This document shows, in pieces, positions 6,399-13,629 of a stretch of DNA of 17,591 nucleotides; positions within the stretch are counted from its first letter, which is position 1; each line of letters starts with the position of its first letter. The position numbers and the translations under genes are program-made. The stretch is from an uncultured Bifidobacterium sp. (GTDB lineage: Bacteria > Actinomycetota > Actinomycetes > Actinomycetales > Bifidobacteriaceae): NCBI RefSeq assembly GCF_959020145.1, contig NZ_CAUEQY010000023.1, forward strand, positions 1 to 17,591, written 5' to 3'. The notes beneath the pieces are model-generated. The model did not search any database, was not told the origin of the DNA, and worked only from the letters and a program-made list of their open reading frames with translations.

Positions 6399-8516
6399 AT
6401 GTCGAGTTCCTACGAATTGCTGTGCTACACGCGCGAAGCTACCGGCCGTGAAAAGGCGAATAATGAGGACATCGCCTATAGCATGCACCTTGCGTTGCGT
6501 GCCGATGGGGCCGCCCAATGGGAGCCGCTCAACGAGAATTACGGTATTTTCTTCGCCGCCGGCGTGCCTATTCAGGCCGCCACCGCCGAGTCGCGCCGAG
6601 CGTGCGTCGCGGCGGCGCATTTCGTCGCCGATCCGTTCGATGAGGCGCATCCGGCCACCGATGCCGTCGCATATGGCGCGGTGATGCCGGGGATCGACAT
6701 CACGTTGAAATCCCTGAAGAACCCGTATCTGTTCCGCCTTGCGGATGGCCGATTCGCGCTCGCCGCCACCCGTACCGCGCGCGGCGGCGAGCCGGATGGC
6801 TCCGAGCGATCGGCGTTCCTGTTGGCCGTCAGCGACGATCTGACCTCCTTCGCGCAGCTTGGACTGGTGATGCTGCGTACCGGCGGTGGCGTCAATCGTC
6901 CGTCTGTCGTATTCGACGCGGACGCCTCCCGTTATGTGATTTCCTGGACGTCGAACGACGGCAAATCGTATGTCGCGACCGTTGCCGATATTGTCGCCGC
7001 GGCCGAATCCGGCGAGCCGATCGATATTGCGGAAGCTGTGGTAACGGCGGAATCAAGCCGTTCCTGCGATTGCAATATTCCCAATGCCGTTCCTGGCAAC
7101 GTGATTGCCGTCACTGAAGAAGAAGCATCGAAACTGATCGAACGATTCGGTCGTATTTACAACGTTGAAACATCGGTGGCGACGCAGCATATCGACATGG
7201 CGGCAAGCAGGGAAGCGGCCCGTGAAGCCGTGCAGGCACTCGCCAAGGTCCGCGCCGATCTCGTCTACAGCGACGGTTCCGGTGCCACCCGTGCCGTGGA
7301 TTGGAACAAAGACGAACTTGAGGCGATTGCGCAGGACGCCGCCGAAGGCAAGCTCCAGCCGGGCGACACGCGCACGGTGAGCGGCCGCATCCGCCAAACC
7401 GTATACCCGGTGCCATTTGCCGTGGAGCGTGCGGACCCGTCGGTGTTCGCTTGGAATTTCAACGGCAAGCCGATGTTCATGTTCATCGCCACCGACGATA
7501 CCGACGGCAACTGCGTCGATCCGAACGATGGCGCCACGCATATGCCGTTGCGCATCGCCGACTCCATCGAAGCGCTTTCCGACGCGGCGGGCGGCCGTGC
7601 CAAGGAAATCGATCTGCTCAAATGCGGTGATTACAACGCTGAAGGACGCGCCATGACCGGCTGCTTCTGGGCGCCGGAACTGCATGTCATCGATGGAAAA
7701 CTGTCGGTGCTCTTCATGCCATGCTTCGATGGGCCGGCCACCAATCCAGACGGCACGCCCAACGATCGCGCGGGCAAGCCGGACATGTGGACGGGCAGCT
7801 GCCATATCATGCAGCTCAAGCAGCATTCCGACGGCACGGATTTCGATCCGCGCGAACCCGAAAACTGGACGGTGCCGAAGCCGATTCTCACACCGACCGG
7901 CGGCGTGCTCAATCCCATCCAACGTATCTCGCTCGACATGACCGTCATCAGCGATTCCGGCCGCTGGTATTACGCGTGGCAGCAGGTCGGCAGCATTTGG
8001 ATCGCCAGCTTCGATCCGGCCCGTCCGGAACGGCTTACCTGCGAGCCGAAGCAGGTCGTTGTACCGGAATTCGCGTGGGACAATATGATCGCCGAAGGTC
8101 CGAACGCCATCGTGCATGACGGCACGATCTATCTGATCTATTCCGGCTCGCTGGTCGGCATCGATTACACCACCGGTCTGGTCACCGCTCCGGCCGGGCA
8201 GGACGCCGATCTGACCGATCCGAACGTGTGGACGAAGCTCGACTATCCGCTGCAGAAATCCGGAGTATACAACGGGCAGTGGCAGCTCGGCACCGGACAT
8301 GGCATGTGGTCGAACGATGAGGACGGCAATCTCATCTATGTATTTCACAATGCGGAATACGAGAATGGACGGTATGGCGGCCGCGACGCCCAGGTGCGCC
8401 GCGTGCACTGGTCCAAGGAGGGTATGCCGATACTGGACATGCAGGCGGCGGAAGAGCTCAATCCGGACTATGCTGATATAACGATGAAAATCGTGGTTTC
8501 CGGCAATCAAGGCTGA
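6399..8516 (+). CDS. Two-part GH43 protein, putative alpha-L-arabinofuranosidase
   Basis: The product has 705 residues and no signal peptide. The C-terminal half (about 335-700) is a GH43 catalytic propeller with D346 (ERADPSVF), D513 (SLDMTV) and E566 (AEGPNA), plus FWAPELH at 423-429 and GTGHGMW with His634. It resembles the compact GH43 at 9945 in motif order. The N-terminal part (about 1-240) has beta-strand-rich blocks such as NPYLFRLADGRFALAATR that recall a second, degenerate propeller, but I see no catalytic triad there. A charged Ala-rich linker spans about 240-330. It is probably a cytoplasmic exo-acting alpha-L-arabinofuranosidase on imported oligosaccharides; linkage preference is not visible. 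ATG 6399 has AAGGGG at 6386-6391. It is first in an operon with lacI and is likely repressed by it. Confidence 0.85.
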   Translation: MSSSYELLCYTREATGREKANNEDIAYSMHLALRADGAAQWEPLNENYGIFFAAGVPIQAATAESRRACVAAAHFVADPFDEAHPATDAVAYGAVMPGIDITLKSLKNPYLFRLADGRFALAATRTARGGEPDGSERSAFLLAVSDDLTSFAQLGLVMLRTGGGVNRPSVVFDADASRYVISWTSNDGKSYVATVADIVAAAESGEPIDIAEAVVTAESSRSCDCNIPNAVPGNVIAVTEEEASKLIERFGRIYNVETSVATQHIDMAASREAAREAVQALAKVRADLVYSDGSGATRAVDWNKDELEAIAQDAAEGKLQPGDTRTVSGRIRQTVYPVPFAVERADPSVFAWNFNGKPMFMFIATDDTDGNCVDPNDGATHMPLRIADSIEALSDAAGGRAKEIDLLKCGDYNAEGRAMTGCFWAPELHVIDGKLSVLFMPCFDGPATNPDGTPNDRAGKPDMWTGSCHIMQLKQHSDGTDFDPREPENWTVPKPILTPTGGVLNPIQRISLDMTVISDSGRWYYAWQQVGSIWIASFDPARPERLTCEPKQVVVPEFAWDNMIAEGPNAIVHDGTIYLIYSGSLVGIDYTTGLVTAPAGQDADLTDPNVWTKLDYPLQKSGVYNGQWQLGTGHGMWSNDEDGNLIYVFHNAEYENGRYGGRDAQVRRVHWSKEGMPILDMQAAEELNPDYADITMKIVVSGNQG
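7158..7169. promoter_or_regulatory. Near-match operator inside the 705-residue GH43 gene
   Basis: TACAACGTTGAA differs from the promoter-linked palindrome at one base. It lies about 800 bp downstream of the operator at 6357-6368, a distance at which LacI-type looping is possible. It encodes Tyr-Asn-Val-Glu, so chance codon usage is a simple alternative. Confidence 0.25.
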
Positions 8517-8599
8517 TTTCGTTGGCTTCAGCGCTGCAAGGGGCGAAAGCCGGTGTTGGGGCCGAATGTATGAGACGTTTTTGGTGAAAAGGGGTTGAC

Positions 8600-9676
8600 A
8601 TGCCGAAGCAGAATGGCGCCAACGGCGAGCACGTGGTGACCATGCGCGAGGTCGCGAAGGCGGCCGGCGTATCGATCAAAACGGTGTCCAATGTGGTCAA
8701 CGATTACGAGTTCGTGTCGCAGGCCACGCGAGACAAGGTCAACAAGGCCATCGACGAGCTCGGCTACACGTTGAACGTGTCCGCGCGCAATCTGCGTAGG
8801 GGGCAGACCGGCATCATCGGCCTCGCCATTCCCGATCTGCAGATGCCGTACTTCGCGCAGCTTTCGTCGCTGGTCATCGAAGAGGCCAAGAAGCTGGGCC
8901 TGCGCGTGATCGTCGAGCCGACGCAATACTCGCGCGAAGGCGAGATTGAGGCGTTGCACGGCTCCCAGCAGACGATGATCGACGGCCTGATCTACAGTCC
9001 ATTGGAACTTGATCAGGATGATGTCGACCAATTGGACGTGGACTATCCGCTGGTGCTTGTCGGCGAACGCATCTTCACCGACAAGGTGGACCATATCGCC
9101 ACGGAAAACGTGGAAGGTGCCAAGCGCGCCACGTCGTATCTGCTGCAGACCGGCTGCAAGCGCGTGGCCGTGGTCGGCGTGCATCCGGGCGAGAAGGTCG
9201 GCTCCGCCGCGCTGCGCTATCAGGGCTACCTTGAGGCGTTGGAGGAGGCCGGCGTCGAATTCGACGAGCGTTTGGTGGTCGAGTCGGGCATGTGGCATCG
9301 TAGCGATGGCGTGCGCGTGATGAACGCGCTGCTTGATTCCGGCGTGGTTCCCGACGGCGTCGTCGCGCTGAACGACATGCTCGCCTCCGGTGTGATGCAT
9401 GCGATCCAGATGCACAATCTGCGCATTCCCGAAGATATTTCGGTGATCGGTTTTGATAATTCCGACGATTCGCAGTATTTGTCTCCTGCGTTGACGTCGA
9501 TTGCTCCCGGTCTTGAGGCGGTGGCGCGTCTGTCGGTGAAATTGCTGAAGGATCGTATCGACGGGGTTTCGCCGTCGAAGGATCTCAAGCCGGAGCAGAA
9601 GGTGTTCCGCAAGGTTTCGTCGTCGTTGGTGGTGCGTCAGTCCACCAAGCTGCCCACGAATTCCTTGGTGGTGTGA
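8600..9676 (+). CDS. LacI-family transcriptional regulator
   Basis: The 358-residue protein has an N-terminal LacI helix-turn-helix (about 15-37, MREVAKAAGVSIKTVSNVVN) and a hinge SARNLRRG whose Leu fits minor-groove insertion at a central CG. A periplasmic-binding-protein-like effector domain follows from about 72 (GIIGLAIPDLQMPYFA) to the end, with VIGFDNSD and LTSIAP late in the chain as usual. The length is typical. AAAAGGGG at 8587-8594 precedes the ATG. It lies 83 bp behind the GH43 gene on the same strand and is probably cotranscribed. It is the natural candidate to bind the repeated TACAACGTTGTA sites at the three promoters and would then also control itself. The effector is presumably arabinose or an arabino-oligosaccharide, which is inference. 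Confidence 0.93.
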   Translation: MPKQNGANGEHVVTMREVAKAAGVSIKTVSNVVNDYEFVSQATRDKVNKAIDELGYTLNVSARNLRRGQTGIIGLAIPDLQMPYFAQLSSLVIEEAKKLGLRVIVEPTQYSREGEIEALHGSQQTMIDGLIYSPLELDQDDVDQLDVDYPLVLVGERIFTDKVDHIATENVEGAKRATSYLLQTGCKRVAVVGVHPGEKVGSAALRYQGYLEALEEAGVEFDERLVVESGMWHRSDGVRVMNALLDSGVVPDGVVALNDMLASGVMHAIQMHNLRIPEDISVIGFDNSDDSQYLSPALTSIAPGLEAVARLSVKLLKDRIDGVSPSKDLKPEQKVFRKVSSSLVVRQSTKLPTNSLVV

Positions 9677-9677
9677 T

Positions 9678-9718
9678 CTTCCTTCCTTCTTTTTCTTCTT
9701 CTTTTGGAAGAAAGGAAG
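9678..9718 (+). terminator. Pyrimidine/purine hairpin just after lacI
   Basis: A pyrimidine-rich tract from 9678 can pair with GGAAGAAAGGAAG at 9706-9718; the best register pairs 9682-9691 with 9708-9718 around one bulged A. It starts two bases after the lacI stop. It is AT-rich and weaker than the hairpin that follows, so it may only assist termination. Confidence 0.4.
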
Positions 9719-9727
9719 TGATTGGTG

Positions 9728-9782
9728 CCTCGGCGCTTGCGTCCGGTTTTTTACGGATTGCCGGTGCCGAGGTTTTTGTTTT
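9728..9782 (+). terminator. Rho-independent terminator after lacI
   Basis: CCTCGGC (9728-9734) pairs with GCCGAGG (9766-9772), extended inward by a wobble and a C-G pair. An inner stem is formed by TCCG (9742-9745) and CGGA (9754-9757). TTTTTGTTTT follows at 9773-9782. It separates the GH43-lacI operon from the next promoter. Confidence 0.75.
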
Positions 9783-9871
9783 CCCTTTCTGGCGATTGTC
9801 TGTTGCCGGGTACTGCGATTCGATTCTTCCGAGGAGTCGGATGCGAGAAACACGCGGTGCGTTCCTCCGAT

Positions 9872-9910
9872 TTGTTACAACGTTGTAATAGTGATATATT
9901 CAACGTTGTA
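9872..9910 (+). promoter_or_regulatory. Promoter of the compact GH43 gene with two LacI-type operators
   Basis: TTGTTA (9872-9877), a 17-bp spacer and TATATT (9895-9900) form a sigma70-like promoter. The first operator TACAACGTTGTA (9876-9887) is perfect and starts in the -35. The second, TTCAACGTTGTA (9899-9910), has one mismatch and covers the end of the -10 and the likely start site. The centres are 23 bp apart, the tightest spacing of the three operator pairs here. Confidence 0.8.
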
Positions 9911-9944
9911 AATTACTGGAACAGCGGATTGAAAAGGAATAGAC

Positions 9945-10961
9945 ATGGCTGTTTACAACAATCCGATCGTGCTTCAGCGCGCAGATCCTTGGGTCCTCAA
10001 AGTTGACGGCGAGTACTACTTCACTGGCTCCGACCCGGAATACAACTGCATCGCCATTCGTCACGCATCGAATATCAACGACCTGCAGAAGGCCCCCGAA
10101 ACGGTGGTGTGGCGCAAGCATGAATCCGGCCCCGCGAGCATCTATATTTGGGCGCCGGAACTGCACCGCATCAACGGCGCTTGGTACATCTACTTCGCAG
10201 GCGCCGCAACGGATTTCGAGGCTTCCGGGCTGCCGACGCATCGTATGTTTGTGCTGGAGAACACCGATGACGACCCCACCACCGACAACTGGGTGGAGAA
10301 GGGCCAGATCGTCACTCCGATCGACTCCTTCGCGCTTGACGCCACCACCGAGGTGATCGACGGCGTGCAGTACCTGGTGTGGGCCCAGAAAGATCCCGCG
10401 ATCGAAGGCAATTCCAACCTGTACATCGCCAAGATGGCCAATCCGTGGACGTTGGGCAGCGAGCCCGTCATGCTCACCAAGCCGGAATATGACTGGGAGT
10501 GCATCGACTTCCTGGTCAACGAGGGTCCGGCCTTTCTGTTCCATGAAAACAAGATCTACATCACGTACTCCGCCTCCGGCACCGGCGTTCCGTATGCCGT
10601 GGGACTGCTGACCGCCGAACGCGGCAGCGATCTGCTGGACAAGGCCTCCTGGACCAAAAGTCCGGTGCCGGTGTTCAAGACCTGCGCCGAGAACGGCCAG
10701 TATGGTCCGGGGCATAATTCGTTCACCAAGTCCGAGGACGATTCCGAAGACCTGATGATCTACCATTGCCGCAACTACACGGAGATCAAGGGTGATCCGC
10801 TGTTCGACCCGAATCGTCATGCCCGTGTCGGCGTGGTCAAGTGGACGGAGAACGGCCCCGACTTCGGCGTGCCGGAACCCGACAATCTGTGGACCCCAAC
10901 CACCACGGACGTGCTGCCAGCCGATGGCGGCGCTCTTGCGGGAACGCCGGTAGCGAACTGA
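9945..10961 (+). CDS. GH43 exo-type alpha-L-arabinofuranosidase
   Basis: The 338-residue, single-domain GH43 propeller lacks a signal peptide and is presumably cytoplasmic. Visible motifs are LQRADPWV with D14, IWAPELH (68-74), FALDATTEV with D132, NEGPAF with E193 and GPGHNSF with His257. The blocks YYFTGSDPEY and WRKHESGP resemble exo-alpha-1,5-L-arabinofuranosidases of the kind grouped in GH43 subfamily 26; the subfamily is recalled from family patterns and not computed. It would release single arabinose units from imported arabino-oligosaccharides. AAGGA at 9934-9938 precedes the ATG. It has its own promoter with a double operator and is separated from the transporter by another operator-flanked promoter. 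It looks like the C-terminal half of the 705-residue GH43, which suggests an older duplication. Confidence 0.9.
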   Translation: MAVYNNPIVLQRADPWVLKVDGEYYFTGSDPEYNCIAIRHASNINDLQKAPETVVWRKHESGPASIYIWAPELHRINGAWYIYFAGAATDFEASGLPTHRMFVLENTDDDPTTDNWVEKGQIVTPIDSFALDATTEVIDGVQYLVWAQKDPAIEGNSNLYIAKMANPWTLGSEPVMLTKPEYDWECIDFLVNEGPAFLFHENKIYITYSASGTGVPYAVGLLTAERGSDLLDKASWTKSPVPVFKTCAENGQYGPGHNSFTKSEDDSEDLMIYHCRNYTEIKGDPLFDPNRHARVGVVKWTENGPDFGVPEPDNLWTPTTTDVLPADGGALAGTPVAN

Positions 10962-11025
10962 CTTGCGTAATCGTAAGAAACGTTGCGATTCCAATAAAAA
11001 CGAATAATTGAAGATTATAAAGAAA

Positions 11026-11077
11026 ACAGCTTTTCCATCGGCGTGTTTCCGATTTGTACAACGATGGAAAAAGCTGT
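11026..11077. repeat. Inverted repeat overlapping the transporter promoter
   Basis: ACAGCTTTTCCATCG (11026-11040) and CGATGGAAAAAGCTGT (11062-11077) are complementary apart from one extra A in the right arm, around a 21-nt loop. The right arm covers half of the first operator, the promoter spacer and the first base of the -10. In RNA from the upstream GH43 gene it would be a hairpin 64 nt after the stop, without a T-run. Confidence 0.6.
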
Positions 11078-11100
11078 ATAATCAGAATTACAACGTTGCA
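11054..11100 (+). promoter_or_regulatory. Promoter of the ABC transporter operon with two LacI-type operators
   Basis: TTGTAC (11054-11059), 17-bp spacer, TATAAT (11077-11082) is the best sigma70-like promoter in the window. The operators TACAACGATGGA (11057-11068) and TACAACGTTGCA (11089-11100) each deviate from the perfect palindrome, at two bases and one base. The first overlaps the -35, the second starts near +1; centres are 32 bp apart. The expected transcript has a leader of about 125 nt. Confidence 0.8.
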
Positions 11101-11179
11101 AACGGCAGTGCAGCTGACGAAGCGTGAACGACATCGCAAACAAGGTTGTTGATGAATGTCACGGCAACGGTTGGAGGAA

Positions 11180-11218
11180 ATGTCTTGGGAGACCAAGAGG
11201 AAAAGGAGAAATCCATGA
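11180..11218 (+). CDS. Possible 12-codon leader ORF coupled to the binding-protein gene
   Basis: A short frame starting at ATG 11180 encodes MSWETKRKRRNP. Its TGA at 11216-11218 overlaps the ATG of the next gene as ATGA. GGAGG at 11173-11177 precedes it but with only two bases of spacing, which is shorter than usual. It could be a translated leader that couples to the next gene, or a chance frame over the hairpin and ribosome site. Confidence 0.25.
   Translation: MSWETKRKRRNP
11183..11198 (+). promoter_or_regulatory. GNRA-type hairpin upstream of the binding-protein ribosome site
   Basis: TCTTGG (11183-11188), loop GAGA (11189-11192) and CCAAGA (11193-11198) form a perfect 6-bp stem with a GNRA tetraloop in the 5' leader. 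It sits six bases before the ribosome site AGGAG (11204-11208). It may stabilise the mRNA or affect initiation. Confidence 0.5.
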
Positions 11219-12531
11219 AGATCAAGAAGAGCACCAAGGCTCTCGCGGCCGCGGCCTCCCTGGCCATGATGGCCACCGTCGGCCTGTCCGCCTGCGGCGG
11301 CAGCAGCAACGACGCCGAGACGACCGCTGACGGCAAGGTCAAGATCACGATGTGGCACGGCTTCTCTGAGGCCGATGGCAAGACCCTCGAGTCCATCGTC
11401 GACGACTTCAACAAGTCCCAGGACAAGTACGAGATCGACGCCCAGCTGCAGCCGTGGAGCACCATCGGCGAGACCATGGTGACCAAGGTCACCTCCGGCG
11501 ACGGCCCGGACTTCGTGACCACCGGCGCCGACAACGGCCAAGGCTGGTCCATCGACGGCACCTTCCAGTGCGTCACCGATTTCTATGACGACAAGGACAG
11601 CGGCACCGATGAGTACATCGAGAACGTCGTTGACCAGATCACCTTCAACATCGACGGTTCCGAAGAGAAGTGCGGCGTCCCGATGGGCTACGCGCCGACC
11701 GCCGTGTGGTACAACACCGACATGTGGAAGGCTGCCGGCCTGACCGACGCCGACTACCCGCAGACCTGGGATGAGCTGCTCGAAGTCGCTAAGAAGCTCA
11801 CCAAGTCCGATGGCTCCCAGTACGGCATCGCTTTGCCGGATCTCGGCTGGGCTCCGTTCCTGAAGGGCAACGGCTCCGGCATCTACACCACCGATGGCAA
11901 GGTCTCCATCAACACCAAGGAGAACAAGGCCTTCCTCGAGAAGATGCGTGACTTCTACAAGGGCGGCTACTCCGTGTCCGGCATGGATGAGACCGCTGCT
12001 CGTGAATCCTTCGAATCCGGCCAGTCCGCAATGGTGATCGTCGGACCGTGGGAGGATCAGGCCTCCACCGACAAGGGCATCAACCACGACCTGTTCCCGG
12101 TTCCGAACGGTGACGGCACCTATGTGTACCCAGACGGCACCAAGGGTTCCAACACCGGCTCCACCGGTCTGTACTGGTGGGTCACCTCCCAGGTTGGCGA
12201 CTCCGCTAAGAAGCAGGGCATCTACGACTTCTTCAAGTTCTACAACAACCACGACAACCAGGTGACCTGGTCCCTCGGTTCCGCCTATCCGCCGAACAAC
12301 ACCACCGTCACCGCCGATGAGCTCTCCGAGCGTCCGCTGATCGCCAAGATCGGTGAGAACACCAGCAAGTCCTTCATCGGTATCGCAGGCCTCAAGGGCG
12401 GCTTCGGCGACATCGCCGCCTCCGTCGACACCCTGACCTCCAACACCGCCCGCACCGACGACGACATCCAGAGCCTGCTGGACGACGCCGAATCCCAGAT
12501 CCAGGGCTACCTCGACGAGTACGCCGAGTAA
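11215..12531 (+). CDS. ABC transporter sugar-binding lipoprotein (CUT1, arabino-oligosaccharide-like)
   Basis: The 438-residue solute-binding protein has a lipoprotein signal: lysines at 2, 4, 5 and 8, an Ala/Met-rich hydrophobic core, and the lipobox LSAC with Cys27. The mature part starts as in family-1 sugar binders (VKITMWHGFSEADGKTLESIV) and has the typical MGYAPTAVWYNTDMWKAAGL and GQSAMVIVGPWE blocks. It would capture oligosaccharides outside the cell for the two permeases downstream. An arabino-oligosaccharide ligand is inferred from the neighbouring glycosidases only. ATG 11215 is chosen because AGGAG lies at 11204-11208 and the signal peptide begins there, although the frame stays open upstream. 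Codon use is strongly biased (CTG, GGC, ATC, TCC), as expected of a highly expressed gene. Hairpins after the stop separate it from the permeases. Confidence 0.95.
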   Translation: MKIKKSTKALAAAASLAMMATVGLSACGGSSNDAETTADGKVKITMWHGFSEADGKTLESIVDDFNKSQDKYEIDAQLQPWSTIGETMVTKVTSGDGPDFVTTGADNGQGWSIDGTFQCVTDFYDDKDSGTDEYIENVVDQITFNIDGSEEKCGVPMGYAPTAVWYNTDMWKAAGLTDADYPQTWDELLEVAKKLTKSDGSQYGIALPDLGWAPFLKGNGSGIYTTDGKVSINTKENKAFLEKMRDFYKGGYSVSGMDETAARESFESGQSAMVIVGPWEDQASTDKGINHDLFPVPNGDGTYVYPDGTKGSNTGSTGLYWWVTSQVGDSAKKQGIYDFFKFYNNHDNQVTWSLGSAYPPNNTTVTADELSERPLIAKIGENTSKSFIGIAGLKGGFGDIAASVDTLTSNTARTDDDIQSLLDDAESQIQGYLDEYAE

Positions 12532-12562
12532 GCGAAGCGGGATTCACCTACAATCAACATAA

Positions 12563-12585
12563 GTGAGCGGGCCTGACCCGCTCAC
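12563..12585 (+). terminator. First hairpin after the binding-protein gene
   Basis: GTGAGCGGG (12563-12571) and CCCGCTCAC (12577-12585) form a perfect 9-bp stem with loop CCTGA. It has no T-run and probably acts with the next hairpin as an RNA stabiliser or partial terminator. Confidence 0.6.
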
Positions 12586-12590
12586 CACCC

Positions 12591-12642
12591 CAGCAAAAGG
12601 CCACGGTGCTGGCCCTCACGCCAGCGACGTGGCCTTTTGCTG
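12591..12642 (+). terminator. Large hairpin between binding protein and permeases
   Basis: The outer arms 12591-12605 and 12628-12642 pair perfectly over 15 bp. After a 2x2 internal loop, GCTGGC (12608-12613) pairs with GCCAGC (12620-12625) around CCTCAC. Since permease genes follow within 40 bp, partial termination or 3'-end protection of the binding-protein mRNA is likely, giving more binding protein than permease. Confidence 0.75.
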
Positions 12643-12681
12643 TATTAAAAACACATCCCTGGTGGCATTAAGGAGGAGATA

Positions 12682-13629
12682 ATGGCACAAGCAACTGCCG
12701 CCCCAGGATCCGCGCATTCCGCAGTGGCCAAGGAGAACAAGAAGGCGATTCAGGCCCGCAACCTGCGCACCGGCCTGCTGTTCACCGCACCGGCCCTCAT
12801 CGTTCTCGCAATCTTCGTTTTCTATCCGGCAATCAAGACGTTCATCACGTCTCTGACTTCCGACCGCATCAACCGCGCCGGCAAGTTCGTCGGCTTCGAC
12901 AACTACGTCAAGCTGTTCCAAAGCGCCGACTTCTGGACCGACGTCAAGAACACCCTCGTCTACGCAGTGGCCTACGCTCCGATCGTCGTGATCGTCGCAC
13001 TCGCGTTCGCACTGCTGCTCAACCGCAAGGATCTCAAGTTCGTCGGATTCTTCCGTACCTGCATGTTCCTGCCGTTCGTCATCTCCCTGACCGTCGCCGC
13101 CATCGCATGGCAGTTCATCCTCTCCCCGTCGCTAGGCCTGGTTCCGTACTGGATCCAGCAGCTGACCGGCATCGCGCACGTCGATCTGCTCGGCACCCGC
13201 GAAACCGCCATGGCGGCCATCGTCTTCATCACCGTGTGGAAAAACTTCGGCTACTTCATGGTCATCTTCCTCGCAGGTCTGCAGGGCATCTCCGCCGAAC
13301 TGTATGAGGCCGCTTCCCTCGACGGCGCCTCCGCATGGCAGAAGTTCCGTTACATCACCCTTCCGGCGCTGCGCCCGACCTTCAACTATGTGGTCATCTT
13401 CGGCCTCATCGGTTCCTTCCAGGTCTTCGATCAGGTCTTCATCCTGACCTCCGGCGGCCCGGCACGCGCCACCGAAACCATCGTGTACCGCATCTACACC
13501 GAGGCATTCGGCAACGGCAAGCTCGGTTACGCATCCGCACTGTCGTACGTGCTGCTGATCATGACGCTCATCGTGGGCCTCATCCAGCTGTACACCAACA
13601 ACAAGCATGAGAAGGAGGAAATCGCATGA
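12682..13629 (+). CDS. ABC transporter permease, CUT1 MalF-type
   Basis: The 315-residue membrane protein has a polar N-terminus of about 29 residues and about six hydrophobic segments, starting near 31-50, 92-113, 124-146, 176-200, 234-255 and 286-303. The EAA loop that docks the ATPase is clear: E209-A-A-S-L-D-G215 followed by ITLP ending at P228. With the next gene it forms the channel for sugars delivered by the upstream binding protein. AGGAGG (12671-12676) precedes the ATG. It overlaps the next permease by four bases (ATGA). No ATPase gene is present in the window, so a shared MsiK-type ATPase is the usual expectation. Confidence 0.95.
   Translation: MAQATAAPGSAHSAVAKENKKAIQARNLRTGLLFTAPALIVLAIFVFYPAIKTFITSLTSDRINRAGKFVGFDNYVKLFQSADFWTDVKNTLVYAVAYAPIVVIVALAFALLLNRKDLKFVGFFRTCMFLPFVISLTVAAIAWQFILSPSLGLVPYWIQQLTGIAHVDLLGTRETAMAAIVFITVWKNFGYFMVIFLAGLQGISAELYEAASLDGASAWQKFRYITLPALRPTFNYVVIFGLIGSFQVFDQVFILTSGGPARATETIVYRIYTEAFGNGKLGYASALSYVLLIMTLIVGLIQLYTNNKHEKEEIA

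Noticed and set aside
7053..8510. A 485-codon open frame antisense to the 705-residue GH43
   Set aside because: The plus-strand frame has complete GH43 motifs, while the antisense translation is His/Arg/Val-rich without any domain or ribosome site.
10837..12252. A 471-codon minus-strand frame opposite the binding-protein gene
   Set aside because: It spans two plus-strand genes and the operator region, and its translation has only compositional Val/Gly/Asp repeats as expected of an antisense shadow.
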